Origin: Prevotella sp.
Lineage (GTDB): Bacteria > Bacteroidota > Bacteroidia > Bacteroidales > Bacteroidaceae
Reading direction: 5' to 3'
Assembly: GCA_017623655.1 (NCBI GenBank)
Contig: JAGAON010000009.1
Location: 186,001-250,000, forward strand
Length of the DNA: 64,000 nucleotides
Shown here: positions 16,188-25,159 of the stretch, one piece after another
Layout of the letters: each line of letters begins with the position of its first letter
How positions within the stretch are numbered: the first letter of the stretch is position 1
Notes under the pieces: generated by a model
The model's input: only the letters and a program-made list of their open reading frames with translations
What the model was told of the DNA's origin: nothing
The model's database searches: none
Position numbers and translations under genes: made by a program

Positions 16188-18881
16188 TTAATACCCCGCC
16201 TTATAGCCGTCACGCTCCATCTCAAGCGACGCCCAGATGAACGGGCCAATGCCTTTCGCGTCGTTGTCACGGATGGGTTCGGACATATAATAGTCAAAAG
16301 AACCGTCACGGTTAGGGCTCTTGTTTGGGCCAAGTCCGCTGACAGCGCAGCAGCGTGTGAGGGAGATGGTCTTGTCATCGTTAACCTTTATGAAGTTCTT
16401 TATTATGCCCTCATACGCCTTTACACCGGCTGCCTTGAAGTCGATGTCGCCGGCTCCCGCGGCTTTTGCCGCCTCACAAAGAGGCGCAGGCTTAACACCG
16501 GCTGCCCAGTTGTCCTTGGTCGGCAGATAACCGAGGCGCGCGCCTTTCAGCAGGCAGTATGTGAACATACTGGAAGCGGTGGCCTCAAGATAGTTGCGGT
16601 CGTCCTTAACGTCCATCACGTCATACCACAGTCCGGTCTTCTTGTCCTGATATTTCACGACAGCGGTCATTGCCTGCTGCAACATATCTATGACTTCACC
16701 GCGGCGTGCATAGTTTTCCGGCAGAGCATCGAGTATCTCCACCATCGCCATGGTGAACCATCCCATCGCGCGTGCCCATGTGTGCTTTGACAATCCGGTC
16801 TCTTTGTCAGCCCAGAACATTGAGTTCGTCTCGTCCCAAGCGTGTTTCCACAGCCCGGTCTTGGCGTCGTATGTGCGCTTGAAGGTCTTGCCTATCTGGT
16901 CAACAGCGTCGTCATAGTACTTGACGGCCTTCTTCTGACCGCGCAACTCCTCTGCTCCGAGGGTGTAGAAAGGCAGTCCCATGTATATGCCGTCAAGCCA
17001 CACCTGATTGGCATAGATGGCCTTGTGCCACCATACGCCCTCTTTTGTACGCGGCTGTTCCTCTAATTGCCTGAACAGTGTCTGCAAGGCGAGGTCAGAA
17101 CCCTTGTGTGGGAACAGACGATTGGAACGCAGTATGAAGCGGGCGGTACGCACATTGTCGAGGTTGTAGTCGGCAAGTTTGTAGCCGGTTATCTCACCTT
17201 TCTCGGTAATCATCTTCGCGGGGTACTGCAATACGTAGTCCTTGAAGATGGGGTTCATGTATGCCTGATATACGTCGAGTATGCCTTCAAGCTCGATGCC
17301 CATCACATAGCTCCACTTTCCGTTCGGCCTTTTCTTGGGATCGGTGAAGTCAAGGTAATAGGCTTGCGGCACTCTCTGCATCTCGCTCCATGCCATCCAC
17401 TCGGAATAATGGCTGAAAGGCGGCTGTGAAAGCACCAGTTCACCATTGATGCGGAGGTTGTCGAAGTTGATGTCGTGACTCTTTCCCGTGCGGCGCACCT
17501 TCTCGTCGGTGACTCCGTTGAACGTACAGTTCTTTACATTTATATTATATATGTTGTCGTGATCGTCCAGTCCGTTGAGCAATATGCCGTACTTTGACTT
17601 CTGACAGGTGACGTTCTCCATATACACATTGCGCACAGTCGGGATGTGACCACGTTCTGCCGGCTCCTTCGGTTCGTACATAAGGTTGATTCGAAGCACC
17701 GCTTCACGGCACTGGCCGACCTCTATGTTGCGCATATATACATTCTCGGTAACGCCTCCGCGGCACGTGTTTGTCTTGATACGGAGAACGCGGTCGAGGT
17801 TCGGGGAGTCCATCTTACAGTTCTCCGCGAATACGTTACGCACGCCGGCGGAAATCTCTGAGCCGAGAACCACACCGCCATGGCCGTCAGCCATGGTGCA
17901 ACCGCGGACGATAATGTTCTGTGACGGCACCGGAGTGCGGCGTCCGTCGGCGTTGCGGCCGGACTTGATGGCGATACAGTCGTCACCGGTGTCGAACACA
18001 CAGTCCTCGATAAGGACGTCCTCGCAGGACTCCGGGTCACAGCCGTCACCGTTAGGTCCGTCGTTGATAACCTTCACTCTCCTTACCGTTATGTTCTTGG
18101 AAAGGGTCGGAGTGATTACCCAGAACGGTGAACGGAGCATCGTTACGTCTTCTATAAGGATGTTCTTGCACTCGTAGAAGTTCACCAGTTGCGGGCGCAT
18201 TCCGCAGCCCTTGCCAAAGATACGCTCCTCTGTCGGAATGCCGTTATCGGCCATCCACAGTAGAGTCTCACGGCTGGAGCGGTATGTTCCGTCGGCTTTC
18301 TTGGTGCGATACTTCTCCGGTCCGGCGTATGGATAGCCATTTTGGGCTTCCGGTGTCTTGCCTTTCACGAAGCCAAACTTAGCGGCTCCGCACCACTGCC
18401 ACCATGTATCGTTCTCGCCGCTGCCGTCAAGCGTACCCTCACCACTTATCGCGATGTTCTCCGCCTGATAGGCATAGACGCATGGGGAATAGTTCATTAT
18501 GTCGAGACCTTCCCAGCGTGTCTTGACGAGCGGGTACAGGTCGGGATTGTAGGCGAACTGTAATACCGCGCCTTTTTCCACTCTCAGGTTGACGTTTGAC
18601 TGCATACGTATCGCTCCGGTGTTCCAAGTTCCGGCCGGAACTACAACCGTTCCGCCGCCTTTCTTGGAGCAAGCGGCGATAGCGGCGTTGATAGCCTTCT
18701 GGTTCTTTGCGGCATCTGCCTTGACAGACGCTCCGTATTTCGTTATCGGATAAGTCTTGTCCTTGAACGTAGGAGCAACGATACGGCTCTCAATCTGTTT
18801 GTACAAAGCCTCGTCCCAACCCTGGGCATTAACCGTAGCGACAGCCACCAATGCCAATAATAAGTTCAAAAGTTTCCTCAT
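16188..18881 (-). CDS. Secreted GH28-GH105 pectinase fusion
   Basis: An 897-residue secreted enzyme. Residues 1-20 are a signal peptide (MRKLLNLLLALVAVATVNAQ). Residues about 45-480 are a GH28 polygalacturonase right-handed beta-helix with the catalytic set NGDGCDPES (about 275), GDDCIAIKSGRN (about 299), DGHGG (about 332) and RIKTN.CRGG (about 367). Residues about 520-895 look like a GH105 alpha/alpha barrel: ANQVWLDGIYMGLPFY (about 640) and THE HTWARAMGWF segment (about 715), the unsaturated rhamnogalacturonyl/galacturonyl hydrolase type. Such a fusion could cut pectin chains and remove terminal uronic acids in one protein. It is separated from yebC by a hairpin and is probably its own unit. 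Confidence 0.87.
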   Translation of the reverse strand: MRKLLNLLLALVAVATVNAQGWDEALYKQIESRIVAPTFKDKTYPITKYGASVKADAAKNQKAINAAIAACSKKGGGTVVVPAGTWNTGAIRMQSNVNLRVEKGAVLQFAYNPDLYPLVKTRWEGLDIMNYSPCVYAYQAENIAISGEGTLDGSGENDTWWQWCGAAKFGFVKGKTPEAQNGYPYAGPEKYRTKKADGTYRSSRETLLWMADNGIPTEERIFGKGCGMRPQLVNFYECKNILIEDVTMLRSPFWVITPTLSKNITVRRVKVINDGPNGDGCDPESCEDVLIEDCVFDTGDDCIAIKSGRNADGRRTPVPSQNIIVRGCTMADGHGGVVLGSEISAGVRNVFAENCKMDSPNLDRVLRIKTNTCRGGVTENVYMRNIEVGQCREAVLRINLMYEPKEPAERGHIPTVRNVYMENVTCQKSKYGILLNGLDDHDNIYNINVKNCTFNGVTDEKVRRTGKSHDINFDNLRINGELVLSQPPFSHYSEWMAWSEMQRVPQAYYLDFTDPKKRPNGKWSYVMGIELEGILDVYQAYMNPIFKDYVLQYPAKMITEKGEITGYKLADYNLDNVRTARFILRSNRLFPHKGSDLALQTLFRQLEEQPRTKEGVWWHKAIYANQVWLDGIYMGLPFYTLGAEELRGQKKAVKYYDDAVDQIGKTFKRTYDAKTGLWKHAWDETNSMFWADKETGLSKHTWARAMGWFTMAMVEILDALPENYARRGEVIDMLQQAMTAVVKYQDKKTGLWYDVMDVKDDRNYLEATASSMFTYCLLKGARLGYLPTKDNWAAGVKPAPLCEAAKAAGAGDIDFKAAGVKAYEGIIKNFIKVNDDKTISLTRCCAVSGLGPNKSPNRDGSFDYYMSEPIRDNDAKGIGPFIWASLEMERDGYKAGY

Positions 18882-18923
18882 TAGGTAGTAGTTTTGTTAG
18901 TTAGTAATTAGTCAGTTCCGCCT

Positions 18924-18956
18924 CACCGGCCTTTCCCTAATCCGGGAAAGGCGGTG
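18924..18956 (-). terminator. Hairpin after yebC
   Basis: On the minus strand CACCG-CCTTTCCC pairs with GGGAAAGG-C-CGGTG (one bulge) around a 6-base loop. No T-run follows, so termination is only partly supported. Confidence 0.45.
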
Positions 18957-18971
18957 AAACGGCATATATTC

Positions 18972-19715
18972 TTAATCCTCCGCCGGCTTCATGTTAGTGT
19001 AAACGGTCTGCACGTCGTCAAATTCCTCGAGCTTTTCTATCATCTTGTCGATAGTGGCACGCTGCTCCTCGTCCACGTCTTTCAAGTCATTCGGAATGTA
19101 AGTGAACTCTCCGCCAATGTCTTCAAAGCCTTTATCCTCAAGGAAATGCTGTATCTGGGCGTATGACTTGGGGTCACCATATATGGAAATGGTGGTTTCA
19201 TCCTTCTCCTCATCATAGTTTTCGTCGAACTCATCATCCACGTTCAGGTCGATAAGTTCAAGTATCAGGTCGTCCATGTCTATGTCTTCCTTCTTCTTGA
19301 AGGTAAAGACACACTTGTGGTCAAACAGGAATGACAGTGAGCCTGTGGTGCCAAGGTTGCCTGAGAACTTGTTGAACACGGAGCGGACGTCAGCCACTGT
19401 TCTTGTGGTATTGTCCGTAAGGGTATCTACAAAGACCGCGATTCCGTGAGGACCATAGCCCTCGTATGTCACTTCCTTATAGTCTGACTGGTCTTTTCCC
19501 AACGCGTTCTTGATGGCACGCTCTATGTTATCCTTCGGCATATTCTCTCGTTTGCACGTCGCAATGATTGAACGCAGCGTAGGATTTGTTTCCGGTTCCG
19601 GGCCACCGGCCTTCACTGCTATCGCAATCTGCTTGCCAAGACGCGTGAATGTCTTTGCCATGTGTCCCCAACGCTTCATTTTCGTAGCTTTACGGTATTC
19701 AAATGCTCTTCCCAT
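18972..19715 (-). CDS. YebC/PmpR family regulatory protein
   Basis: A 247-residue cytoplasmic protein of the YebC/PmpR family, long listed as transcription regulators and in part shown to act on translation in other bacteria. The N-terminal MGRAFEYRKATKMKRW and the KRENMPKDNIERAIKNALGK segment (about residue 57) and YEGYGPHGIAVFVD (about 88) are the family hallmarks. It begins 38 bases after pheT and is likely cotranscribed with it. The C-terminal half is strongly acidic, as usual for Bacteroidetes members. Confidence 0.92.
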   Translation of the reverse strand: MGRAFEYRKATKMKRWGHMAKTFTRLGKQIAIAVKAGGPEPETNPTLRSIIATCKRENMPKDNIERAIKNALGKDQSDYKEVTYEGYGPHGIAVFVDTLTDNTTRTVADVRSVFNKFSGNLGTTGSLSFLFDHKCVFTFKKKEDIDMDDLILELIDLNVDDEFDENYDEEKDETTISIYGDPKSYAQIQHFLEDKGFEDIGGEFTYIPNDLKDVDEEQRATIDKMIEKLEEFDDVQTVYTNMKPAED

Positions 19716-19753
19716 TGGTTTGAATTGAATTTATATTATTGTTATTGTCTTTA

Positions 19754-22216
19754 TTATCTTAATTCGCAGTCGAGCTGCTTTTTCAGGTTTGTTATGAGCT
19801 TGTTCATTATGGATTCTATCTGCTTGTCACCCATTGTCTTCTCGGTATCTTGCAGAATGAAGTTGACAGCGTATGACTTCTTGCCCTCAGGCAGTTTGTC
19901 TCCCTCATAGACATCAAACAGTTCCACGCGCTTGAGGAGTTTCTTTTCCGTCTGTCTCGCCACTCTCTCCACCTCGGCGAACTCCACATTCTTGTCGAGG
20001 AGCAATGCGAGGTCACGGCTGACGGCAGGGTATTTCGGCACTTCCGTGAAGTGTACGGCCGCCTTTTTCACTGCGTTTGTCACCTGAGTCCAGTTTATGT
20101 CCGCAAAGAACACCTCGCGGTCAATGTCCGCCTGCTTCTGTATCTTCTTGCATACGACACCCATTTCCACGAGCACCTTGCCCCCGCGGTTCTTCAATGT
20201 CATGCCGGTGGCGAACACGTCGTTCTCTGTCTTTTCGGCAACAAGCATTCCCTGCGGCACGCCTATGCGCCGAAGTATGTTGTAAACGTGCGCCTTCAAC
20301 TCGTAGAAAGAACTGTCCTCGTCAGCGTGTATCCATGAACCCTCCACGCGTTTGCCCGTAATCCAGAGGCCGAGGTGGCTCTCTTCCGTATAGGCACGCA
20401 TCGGGTTCTCGTCATCCCGCTTGTCATTGTTGTGGTGATAGCAGTTGCCGAACTCGAAGAAACGCAGGTTTGCCATGCGGCGGTTGGCGTTGCGCATGAT
20501 GCTCTCCAAGCCTCCGAAGAGCAATGACTGACGCATTACGTTGAGATCGGATGACAGCGGATTGACTATGGAGACGAGTTTGTCGGCCGGATAAGCCTTC
20601 AGGTCGGTGTAGTAAGCACCCTTTGTCAGCGAATTGTTGAGTATCTCGTTGAACCCCGCGCCCACAAGTTGCTCGGCAACAAGGTTCATCAGTTTGTGGC
20701 GCTGGTCCTCAAAGCCTTTCACCACGAGTGAAGACTTGAGCTGTGTAGGTATCTCCACGTTGTTGTAACCGTATATACGCAGTATGTCTTCCACCACGTC
20801 ACAGGGGCGTTGCACGTCCACCCTGTATGCCGGCACAGTTATGTCGAGTCCCGTCTCGTCCTCCCCGTTAACCGTAACTTCCAGTGTTTTCAGTATGCTC
20901 TTTACGGTGTCACGGCCTATTTCCTTGCCTATCAGCCTGTCAACGTAATCATAGTCCAGCCTCATCCGCGGGTTTTCTATCGGATTGGGATATACATCCT
21001 TTATCTCCATGCTGACCTTCGCGCCGGCAAGTTCCTTGCACAGTATGGCGGCCTGCTGCAAGGCGTATATCGTTCCGTTGGGGTCTATGCCGCGCTCGAA
21101 GCGGAACGACGCGTCAGTTGACAGTCCGTGGCGGCGTGCCGACTTGCGAATCCATGTGGGATGGAAGTATGCGGACTCCAATACCACGTTCTTTGTGGTC
21201 TCGTATGTACCCGAGCCTTTTCCGCCAAACACTCCGGCGATGCACATCGGCTCCTCCGCATTGCAGATGGCGAGGTCGTGTTCTCCCAAGATATGCTCCA
21301 CCCCGTCGAGCGTGACGAACCGCTTGCCCTCGTTTTGGTCACGCACCACGATCTTATGCCCCGTCACCATGTCGGCGTCAAAGCAGTGCAGGGGCTGCCC
21401 GTAGGCCATCATTATATAGTTGGTAATATCCACTATGTTGTTGATTGGCCGCAGACCGATGACGTTCAGCTTGTTTTTCAGCCAGTCGGGAGACTCCTTC
21501 ACCTCACAGTCCGTAAGGCTTACGCAGGCATAGCGGCGGCAAGCCTCCGCGTTCTGTATCTCCACCTCCACGGGCAACGCATTGTCATCCACGGCAAAGG
21601 CGTCGCATGACGGACGGTGAAGGGATGTCTTGTGACCGTTCTGCACAAGCCATGCGTAGAGGTCGCGAGCCACTCCGTAGTGCGACAAAGCGTCAGCACG
21701 GTTGGCGGTTATATCGACTTCTATCAGCCAGTCGCTCTCTATGTTGTAGTATTCCGCCGCCGGTTGTCCCACGGGTGCGTCCTCCGGCAACACGATGATG
21801 CCGGCGTGGTCCGTGCCGATGCCTATCTCGTCCTCCGCGCAAATCATGCCGTTGGACTCCACACCGCGCAGCTTTGACTTCTTGATGACGAACTCCTTGT
21901 CGCCGTCATAGAGCTTGCAGCCGATGTCAGCGACTATCACTTTCTGTCCGGCCGCCACGTTTGGCGCGCCACAGACTATCTGCGACGGAGTCTCCTTGCC
22001 AAGGTTCACGGTGCAAACGTGCATGTGGTCTGAATCGGGATGCGGCTCGCAGGTAAGCACCTGACCCACGTAAAGCCCTTTCAAACCGCCCTTTATGGTC
22101 TGTACCTCCTCCAAGGCATCGACCTCAAGACCGGTGCTTGTCAGCGCGGCGCACACCTCTTCGGCGGTAAGGTCGAAGTCAACGTACTCTTTAAGCCATT
22201 TGTATGAAATGTTCAT
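19754..22216 (-). CDS. pheT: Phenylalanyl-tRNA synthetase beta subunit
   Basis: The 820-residue beta chain of the (alpha-beta)2 phenylalanyl-tRNA synthetase. The start is ATG 22216 (MNISYKWLKEYV); 90 further open codons upstream cover the promoter and belong to no known domain. Domains in order are a tRNA-binding OB fold (about 40-155, LTCEPHPDSDHMHVC), the B3/B4 region (about 210-400), B5 (about 410-485), the catalytic-like core (about 490-700) and the C-terminal FDX-ACB anticodon-binding domain (about 725-820, FTEVPKYPAVSRDLALL). pheS is not nearby in this window. It shares its transcript with yebC. Confidence 0.96.
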   Translation of the reverse strand: MNISYKWLKEYVDFDLTAEEVCAALTSTGLEVDALEEVQTIKGGLKGLYVGQVLTCEPHPDSDHMHVCTVNLGKETPSQIVCGAPNVAAGQKVIVADIGCKLYDGDKEFVIKKSKLRGVESNGMICAEDEIGIGTDHAGIIVLPEDAPVGQPAAEYYNIESDWLIEVDITANRADALSHYGVARDLYAWLVQNGHKTSLHRPSCDAFAVDDNALPVEVEIQNAEACRRYACVSLTDCEVKESPDWLKNKLNVIGLRPINNIVDITNYIMMAYGQPLHCFDADMVTGHKIVVRDQNEGKRFVTLDGVEHILGEHDLAICNAEEPMCIAGVFGGKGSGTYETTKNVVLESAYFHPTWIRKSARRHGLSTDASFRFERGIDPNGTIYALQQAAILCKELAGAKVSMEIKDVYPNPIENPRMRLDYDYVDRLIGKEIGRDTVKSILKTLEVTVNGEDETGLDITVPAYRVDVQRPCDVVEDILRIYGYNNVEIPTQLKSSLVVKGFEDQRHKLMNLVAEQLVGAGFNEILNNSLTKGAYYTDLKAYPADKLVSIVNPLSSDLNVMRQSLLFGGLESIMRNANRRMANLRFFEFGNCYHHNNDKRDDENPMRAYTEESHLGLWITGKRVEGSWIHADEDSSFYELKAHVYNILRRIGVPQGMLVAEKTENDVFATGMTLKNRGGKVLVEMGVVCKKIQKQADIDREVFFADINWTQVTNAVKKAAVHFTEVPKYPAVSRDLALLLDKNVEFAEVERVARQTEKKLLKRVELFDVYEGDKLPEGKKSYAVNFILQDTEKTMGDKQIESIMNKLITNLKKQLDCELR

Positions 22217-22290
22217 TTGTATATATATGTTTGTTATTTTGATTTCGTTTGTCGCGTACCTTATTAATAGTGACGCATATATAAACGGTG

Positions 22291-22322
22291 CAAAGTTACA
22301 AAAAAATAGCCGATTGAGCAAA
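22291..22322 (-). promoter_or_regulatory. Promoter of pheT
   Basis: On the minus strand TTTG (22322-22319), 20 bases, TAACTTTG (22298-22291). The start near 22284 gives a leader of about 68 bases with no leader peptide of aromatic codons. Confidence 0.78.
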
Positions 22323-22411
22323 CTATTTGCATTTTTTTTGTGAATGCGCGGAGATTGGCCGGAAACGCCGTTGTAACGCCTCATAACGGCACACGCAACG
22401 GGGCAAGTTGC

Positions 22412-22499
22412 AATATGCGGCTGATTACACAGCAAACAGGTGCTGATTACAACGTAAAAGGGTGCTGATTGCAGTGTAATCAGCACCCTTTTATAACGT
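22412..22499. repeat. 22-bp tandem repeat, copy 4 (no inverted-repeat module)
   Basis: A decayed unit (22412-22433), two direct units (22434-22455, 22456-22477) and one inverted unit (22478-22499). The 5' neighbouring module present elsewhere is missing, replaced by unrelated DNA. It lies upstream of the pheT promoter. Confidence 0.8.
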
Positions 22500-22664
22500 A
22501 ACTTGTATAGAATTGATTTTCAATATATTACAGATAATAAGACTTAAAACAGCGTTTTCCGTCACGAAAAGGGAAGGGGAATCGCACGGAAAACACAATA
22601 AAACACGGCACAAACAGGCTTCTGACGCCGACACACAGAACGCACAATTTAGGGACACAATGCT

Positions 22665-22760
22665 ACATAAAACACGAAACTCTCACACTTCACAGTGTAA
22701 GAGTTTCAATCTCAATAGGTATTAGCTTTGTTTAAGGTAAAAAGATTGTATTCAGGATAA
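22665..22760 (-). ncRNA. Candidate small RNA between the dedA-like gene and pheT
   Basis: A consensus promoter (22767-22798) points into a gene-free stretch, and 55 bases after the predicted start lies a 14-bp stem (GAAACTCTTACACT / AGTGTGAGAGTTTC, one G-U pair when read on the minus strand) capped by a GTGA loop of the GNRA type and followed by GTGTTTTAT. No ATG-started ORF lies between. This would give a transcript of about 95 bases. A second hairpin (GTTTTCCGT / ACGGAAAAC, 22552-22592) lies further downstream. The remaining DNA of 22500-22896 shows no gene. Function unknown. Confidence 0.45.
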
Positions 22761-22766
22761 CGATTG

Positions 22767-22798
22767 CAAAGTTACTATATTTTGTTGGTTGTTGCAAA
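22767..22798 (-). promoter_or_regulatory. Promoter of the candidate small RNA
   Basis: On the minus strand TTTG (22798-22795), exactly 20 bases, TAACTTTG (22774-22767), with no protein start within 500 bases downstream. It is 99 bases beyond the dedA-like gene's stop codon. Confidence 0.6.
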
Positions 22799-22896
22799 CT
22801 TTTTACCAAATATTTTTGAAAATCGTGTATTTTCAACCGAATTTTTTATTGACTTCCGTCATTTTATAGGAAAAACACAACTTTTTAACAGTCGTC

Positions 22897-23544
22897 TTAG
22901 GCTTCACTTGCATTCTTTTTATAAAATTTCTTAACGGCAAAATATACCGCCACGAGCAACAGGACGGCAAGTATTCCATACTTGATTACATTGTAATACT
23001 CCGCAACCTTAGCGTCAAGTTGGTCTGCCGGAACCACGGAATGGAGGTGATAGCCTATCGCCGCAAGCACGCAATTCCATAATCCGGCACCTAACGTGGT
23101 GTAAAGCAGGAAACGCCAGAAGTTCATCTTCGCCAGTCCGGCAGGCACGGAGATGAGCTGCCGGATTACGGGCACAAGGCGGCCGGTGAGTGTTGCCACC
23201 ACTCCATGCTCGTCAAAATAACGCTCCGCCTTCTCTATCTTATCCTGATTCAGCAGGCACAACTTGCCCCAGCGGCTGTTTGCGAAACTGTAAATGATGG
23301 GACGGCCGAGGTAATAGGCGGCCGCATAGTTTATGACCGCGCCGCAGTCGGCTCCAAGGGTGGCGTAAAAGATTACCAGCCAGATGTTAAGCGTTCCGGC
23401 GGCAGCCTGATATGCTGCGGGAGGAACGAAGATTTCAGACGGTACCGGTATCACTGTGCTCTCGAGAAGCATGCCTACAAAGACCTCCGGATACCCTATA
23501 TTGGACAGGAGGGAGCCGATGTAAGATAAGAATTGTTCAAACAT
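22897..23544 (-). CDS. DedA family membrane protein
   Basis: A 215-residue inner-membrane protein of the DedA/SNARE-associated family, related to flippases for undecaprenyl phosphate and other lipids. It shows the family pattern ESTVIPVPSEIFVPPAAY (about 29-46) and FLTGRLVPVIRQLISVPAGLAKM-type segment (TLTGRLVPVIRQ at about 118) with the conserved basic and proline residues. About five hydrophobic stretches are visible, the last near the basic C-terminus. It follows the TPR gene by 63 bases and may share its transcript with glnS and the TPR gene. Confidence 0.88.
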   Translation of the reverse strand: MFEQFLSYIGSLLSNIGYPEVFVGMLLESTVIPVPSEIFVPPAAYQAAAGTLNIWLVIFYATLGADCGAVINYAAAYYLGRPIIYSFANSRWGKLCLLNQDKIEKAERYFDEHGVVATLTGRLVPVIRQLISVPAGLAKMNFWRFLLYTTLGAGLWNCVLAAIGYHLHSVVPADQLDAKVAEYYNVIKYGILAVLLLVAVYFAVKKFYKKNASEA

Positions 23545-23607
23545 AATGTTGTTGATGATGGCGCAAGGCTGTGGAAATAATATGCCCTGCCGTTTTAATT
23601 ATTTGTT

Positions 23608-25104
23608 TTATCGTTTATTTCCAAGTTCTATGTCCAGATAATCCCGCGGCTCCGTGCCCGGCGGGAAATGCTCGCCAAGGACGCTGGAGATGTCAAGCGG
23701 CGCCAGTTCCACGGCGTATTTAAGGTAGTACATATACTCTTCGCGCTTGGCAAGACTGTAACATGCCCCCGTAAGGAAGGCCAGATACTGGGGCGGACAA
23801 GACTTATATCCGTCGGCCTCATGTTGTTTCACCACCTCTTTCAGTATGGTATAGGCCATTGAAAACAGTCCCGCCTCATGACAGATGACACCTATATGCG
23901 CAAGGGTTTTCAGGTCATAGCCGGACGATTCGGCCGCCTTGTTGAAGAAAGCCAGCGCCCTCTGCACCTCATACTGTTCCATGCAGACCGCGCCTCGCAG
24001 CAAATCGGCTTCGCCTTCGCCCACTTCCGTATCTTCCATACGGTCACAGCACTTCATGGCAAGCGTCTCGTCACCCGACTTGGCCGCTATAATCGCACAG
24101 GTGCGGAGGGCTTCACGCAACTGGGTCGGCGGGAAATCGTCCAGATGTTCCAACACTATCTTGACGTGTTCGTATGCCTCTTCCAGCTTATACTGGTACA
24201 AGAGCGTGGTGGCAAGGAGCAGTTCACCGGCAGGATCGTCAGGACATAGCTCGACATAACGCTCGAAACTGCTTCTGGCCTCATCCAGACGATTCAGCGC
24301 ATAAAGGCTGTTCCCCTTGGAAAGATAAGGCTCCGGCTCGCCGGGTGATATGGCAATGGCGTATTCTGCGCTCTGTAACGCCTCGTAATATTGCGCCATC
24401 TGGAACTGCGCATCGCTCATCATGAGCCATGCGACAACGTTATATGCATCGGCATCGATAACCTTGTTTATCACGCCAACGGCCTCTTCCCAACGTTTTT
24501 GGTCCAGATAAATCCGCGCCCAAGTGTCATAATATTCGGTGGAGGCGCCATTTTCCGGCACAATAGCCTTCTTCATCCATCGCTCCGCATAGTCTGTATA
24601 ACCGTGGTCACAATACATCATCGCCACATCAAGGGCGAAATCAGGCTCATCTTCGTCCTCGTCCATATCGTCAGAGAAACCTTCTGACGGGCGGGTCTCC
24701 ATGTATTTCTCGTATTTCTCGCACAGATAACTCTCCGCCTTGGCCGCCCCGCCATCGCTAAGCATCACCTCCGCCGTTACATAAACGGCCTCCAGAGACT
24801 CCACTTCCTCCTTCACCTGAGAGAGAAGGGACTTCGCTCTCGCCACGTCTCCGTAGTCAACAAGAGCCATACGGGCCTTGAACAGCAACGGAGAAGACTC
24901 TGTCGGGTGCAGTTCCAGGCAGTAATCGGCCGCTGCCTCGGCCTTGTCAAGCTCACCGGAGATATGATAATACTCCGCGATGTCTATCAAGTCGTCCGAG
25001 TCAAAGAACACCAGTCCACCCGCCTCCAACGCGTTTTCGTATTGGAGAAGCAGGTGTTTGAACTCTGACGAGTGTATATATTTGGCAAATTCTGCTGACG
25101 ACAT
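23608..25104 (-). CDS. Tetratricopeptide repeat protein
   Basis: A 498-residue cytoplasmic protein without signal peptide, built of helical TPR-type repeats. Examples are the segment around LDKAEAAADYCLELHPTESS (about 55-75), WEEAVGVINKVIDADAYNVV (about 205) and YEALQSAEYAIAISPGEPEPY (about 240). An acidic DDMDEDEDEPD patch is at about 143. Such proteins act as scaffolds; no partner can be named. It starts 55 bases after glnS and is followed by the DedA gene, so a three-gene transcript is plausible. Confidence 0.82.
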   Translation of the reverse strand: MSSAEFAKYIHSSEFKHLLLQYENALEAGGLVFFDSDDLIDIAEYYHISGELDKAEAAADYCLELHPTESSPLLFKARMALVDYGDVARAKSLLSQVKEEVESLEAVYVTAEVMLSDGGAAKAESYLCEKYEKYMETRPSEGFSDDMDEDEDEPDFALDVAMMYCDHGYTDYAERWMKKAIVPENGASTEYYDTWARIYLDQKRWEEAVGVINKVIDADAYNVVAWLMMSDAQFQMAQYYEALQSAEYAIAISPGEPEPYLSKGNSLYALNRLDEARSSFERYVELCPDDPAGELLLATTLLYQYKLEEAYEHVKIVLEHLDDFPPTQLREALRTCAIIAAKSGDETLAMKCCDRMEDTEVGEGEADLLRGAVCMEQYEVQRALAFFNKAAESSGYDLKTLAHIGVICHEAGLFSMAYTILKEVVKQHEADGYKSCPPQYLAFLTGACYSLAKREEYMYYLKYAVELAPLDISSVLGEHFPPGTEPRDYLDIELGNKR

Positions 25105-25159
25105 GTTATCATTCGGGTGTTAACCGCCCGCCGGTAAACGGCCGGCGGCAAGGCTACGC

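Noticed and set aside
22217-22290. Attenuator for pheT like the one before pheA
   Set aside because: The leader after the pheT promoter is short and has neither an aromatic-rich ORF nor a terminator hairpin.
22217-22486. Longer N-terminus of pheT (90 extra codons)
   Set aside because: It covers a consensus promoter and part of the 22-bp repeat, and the family start is MNISYKWL.
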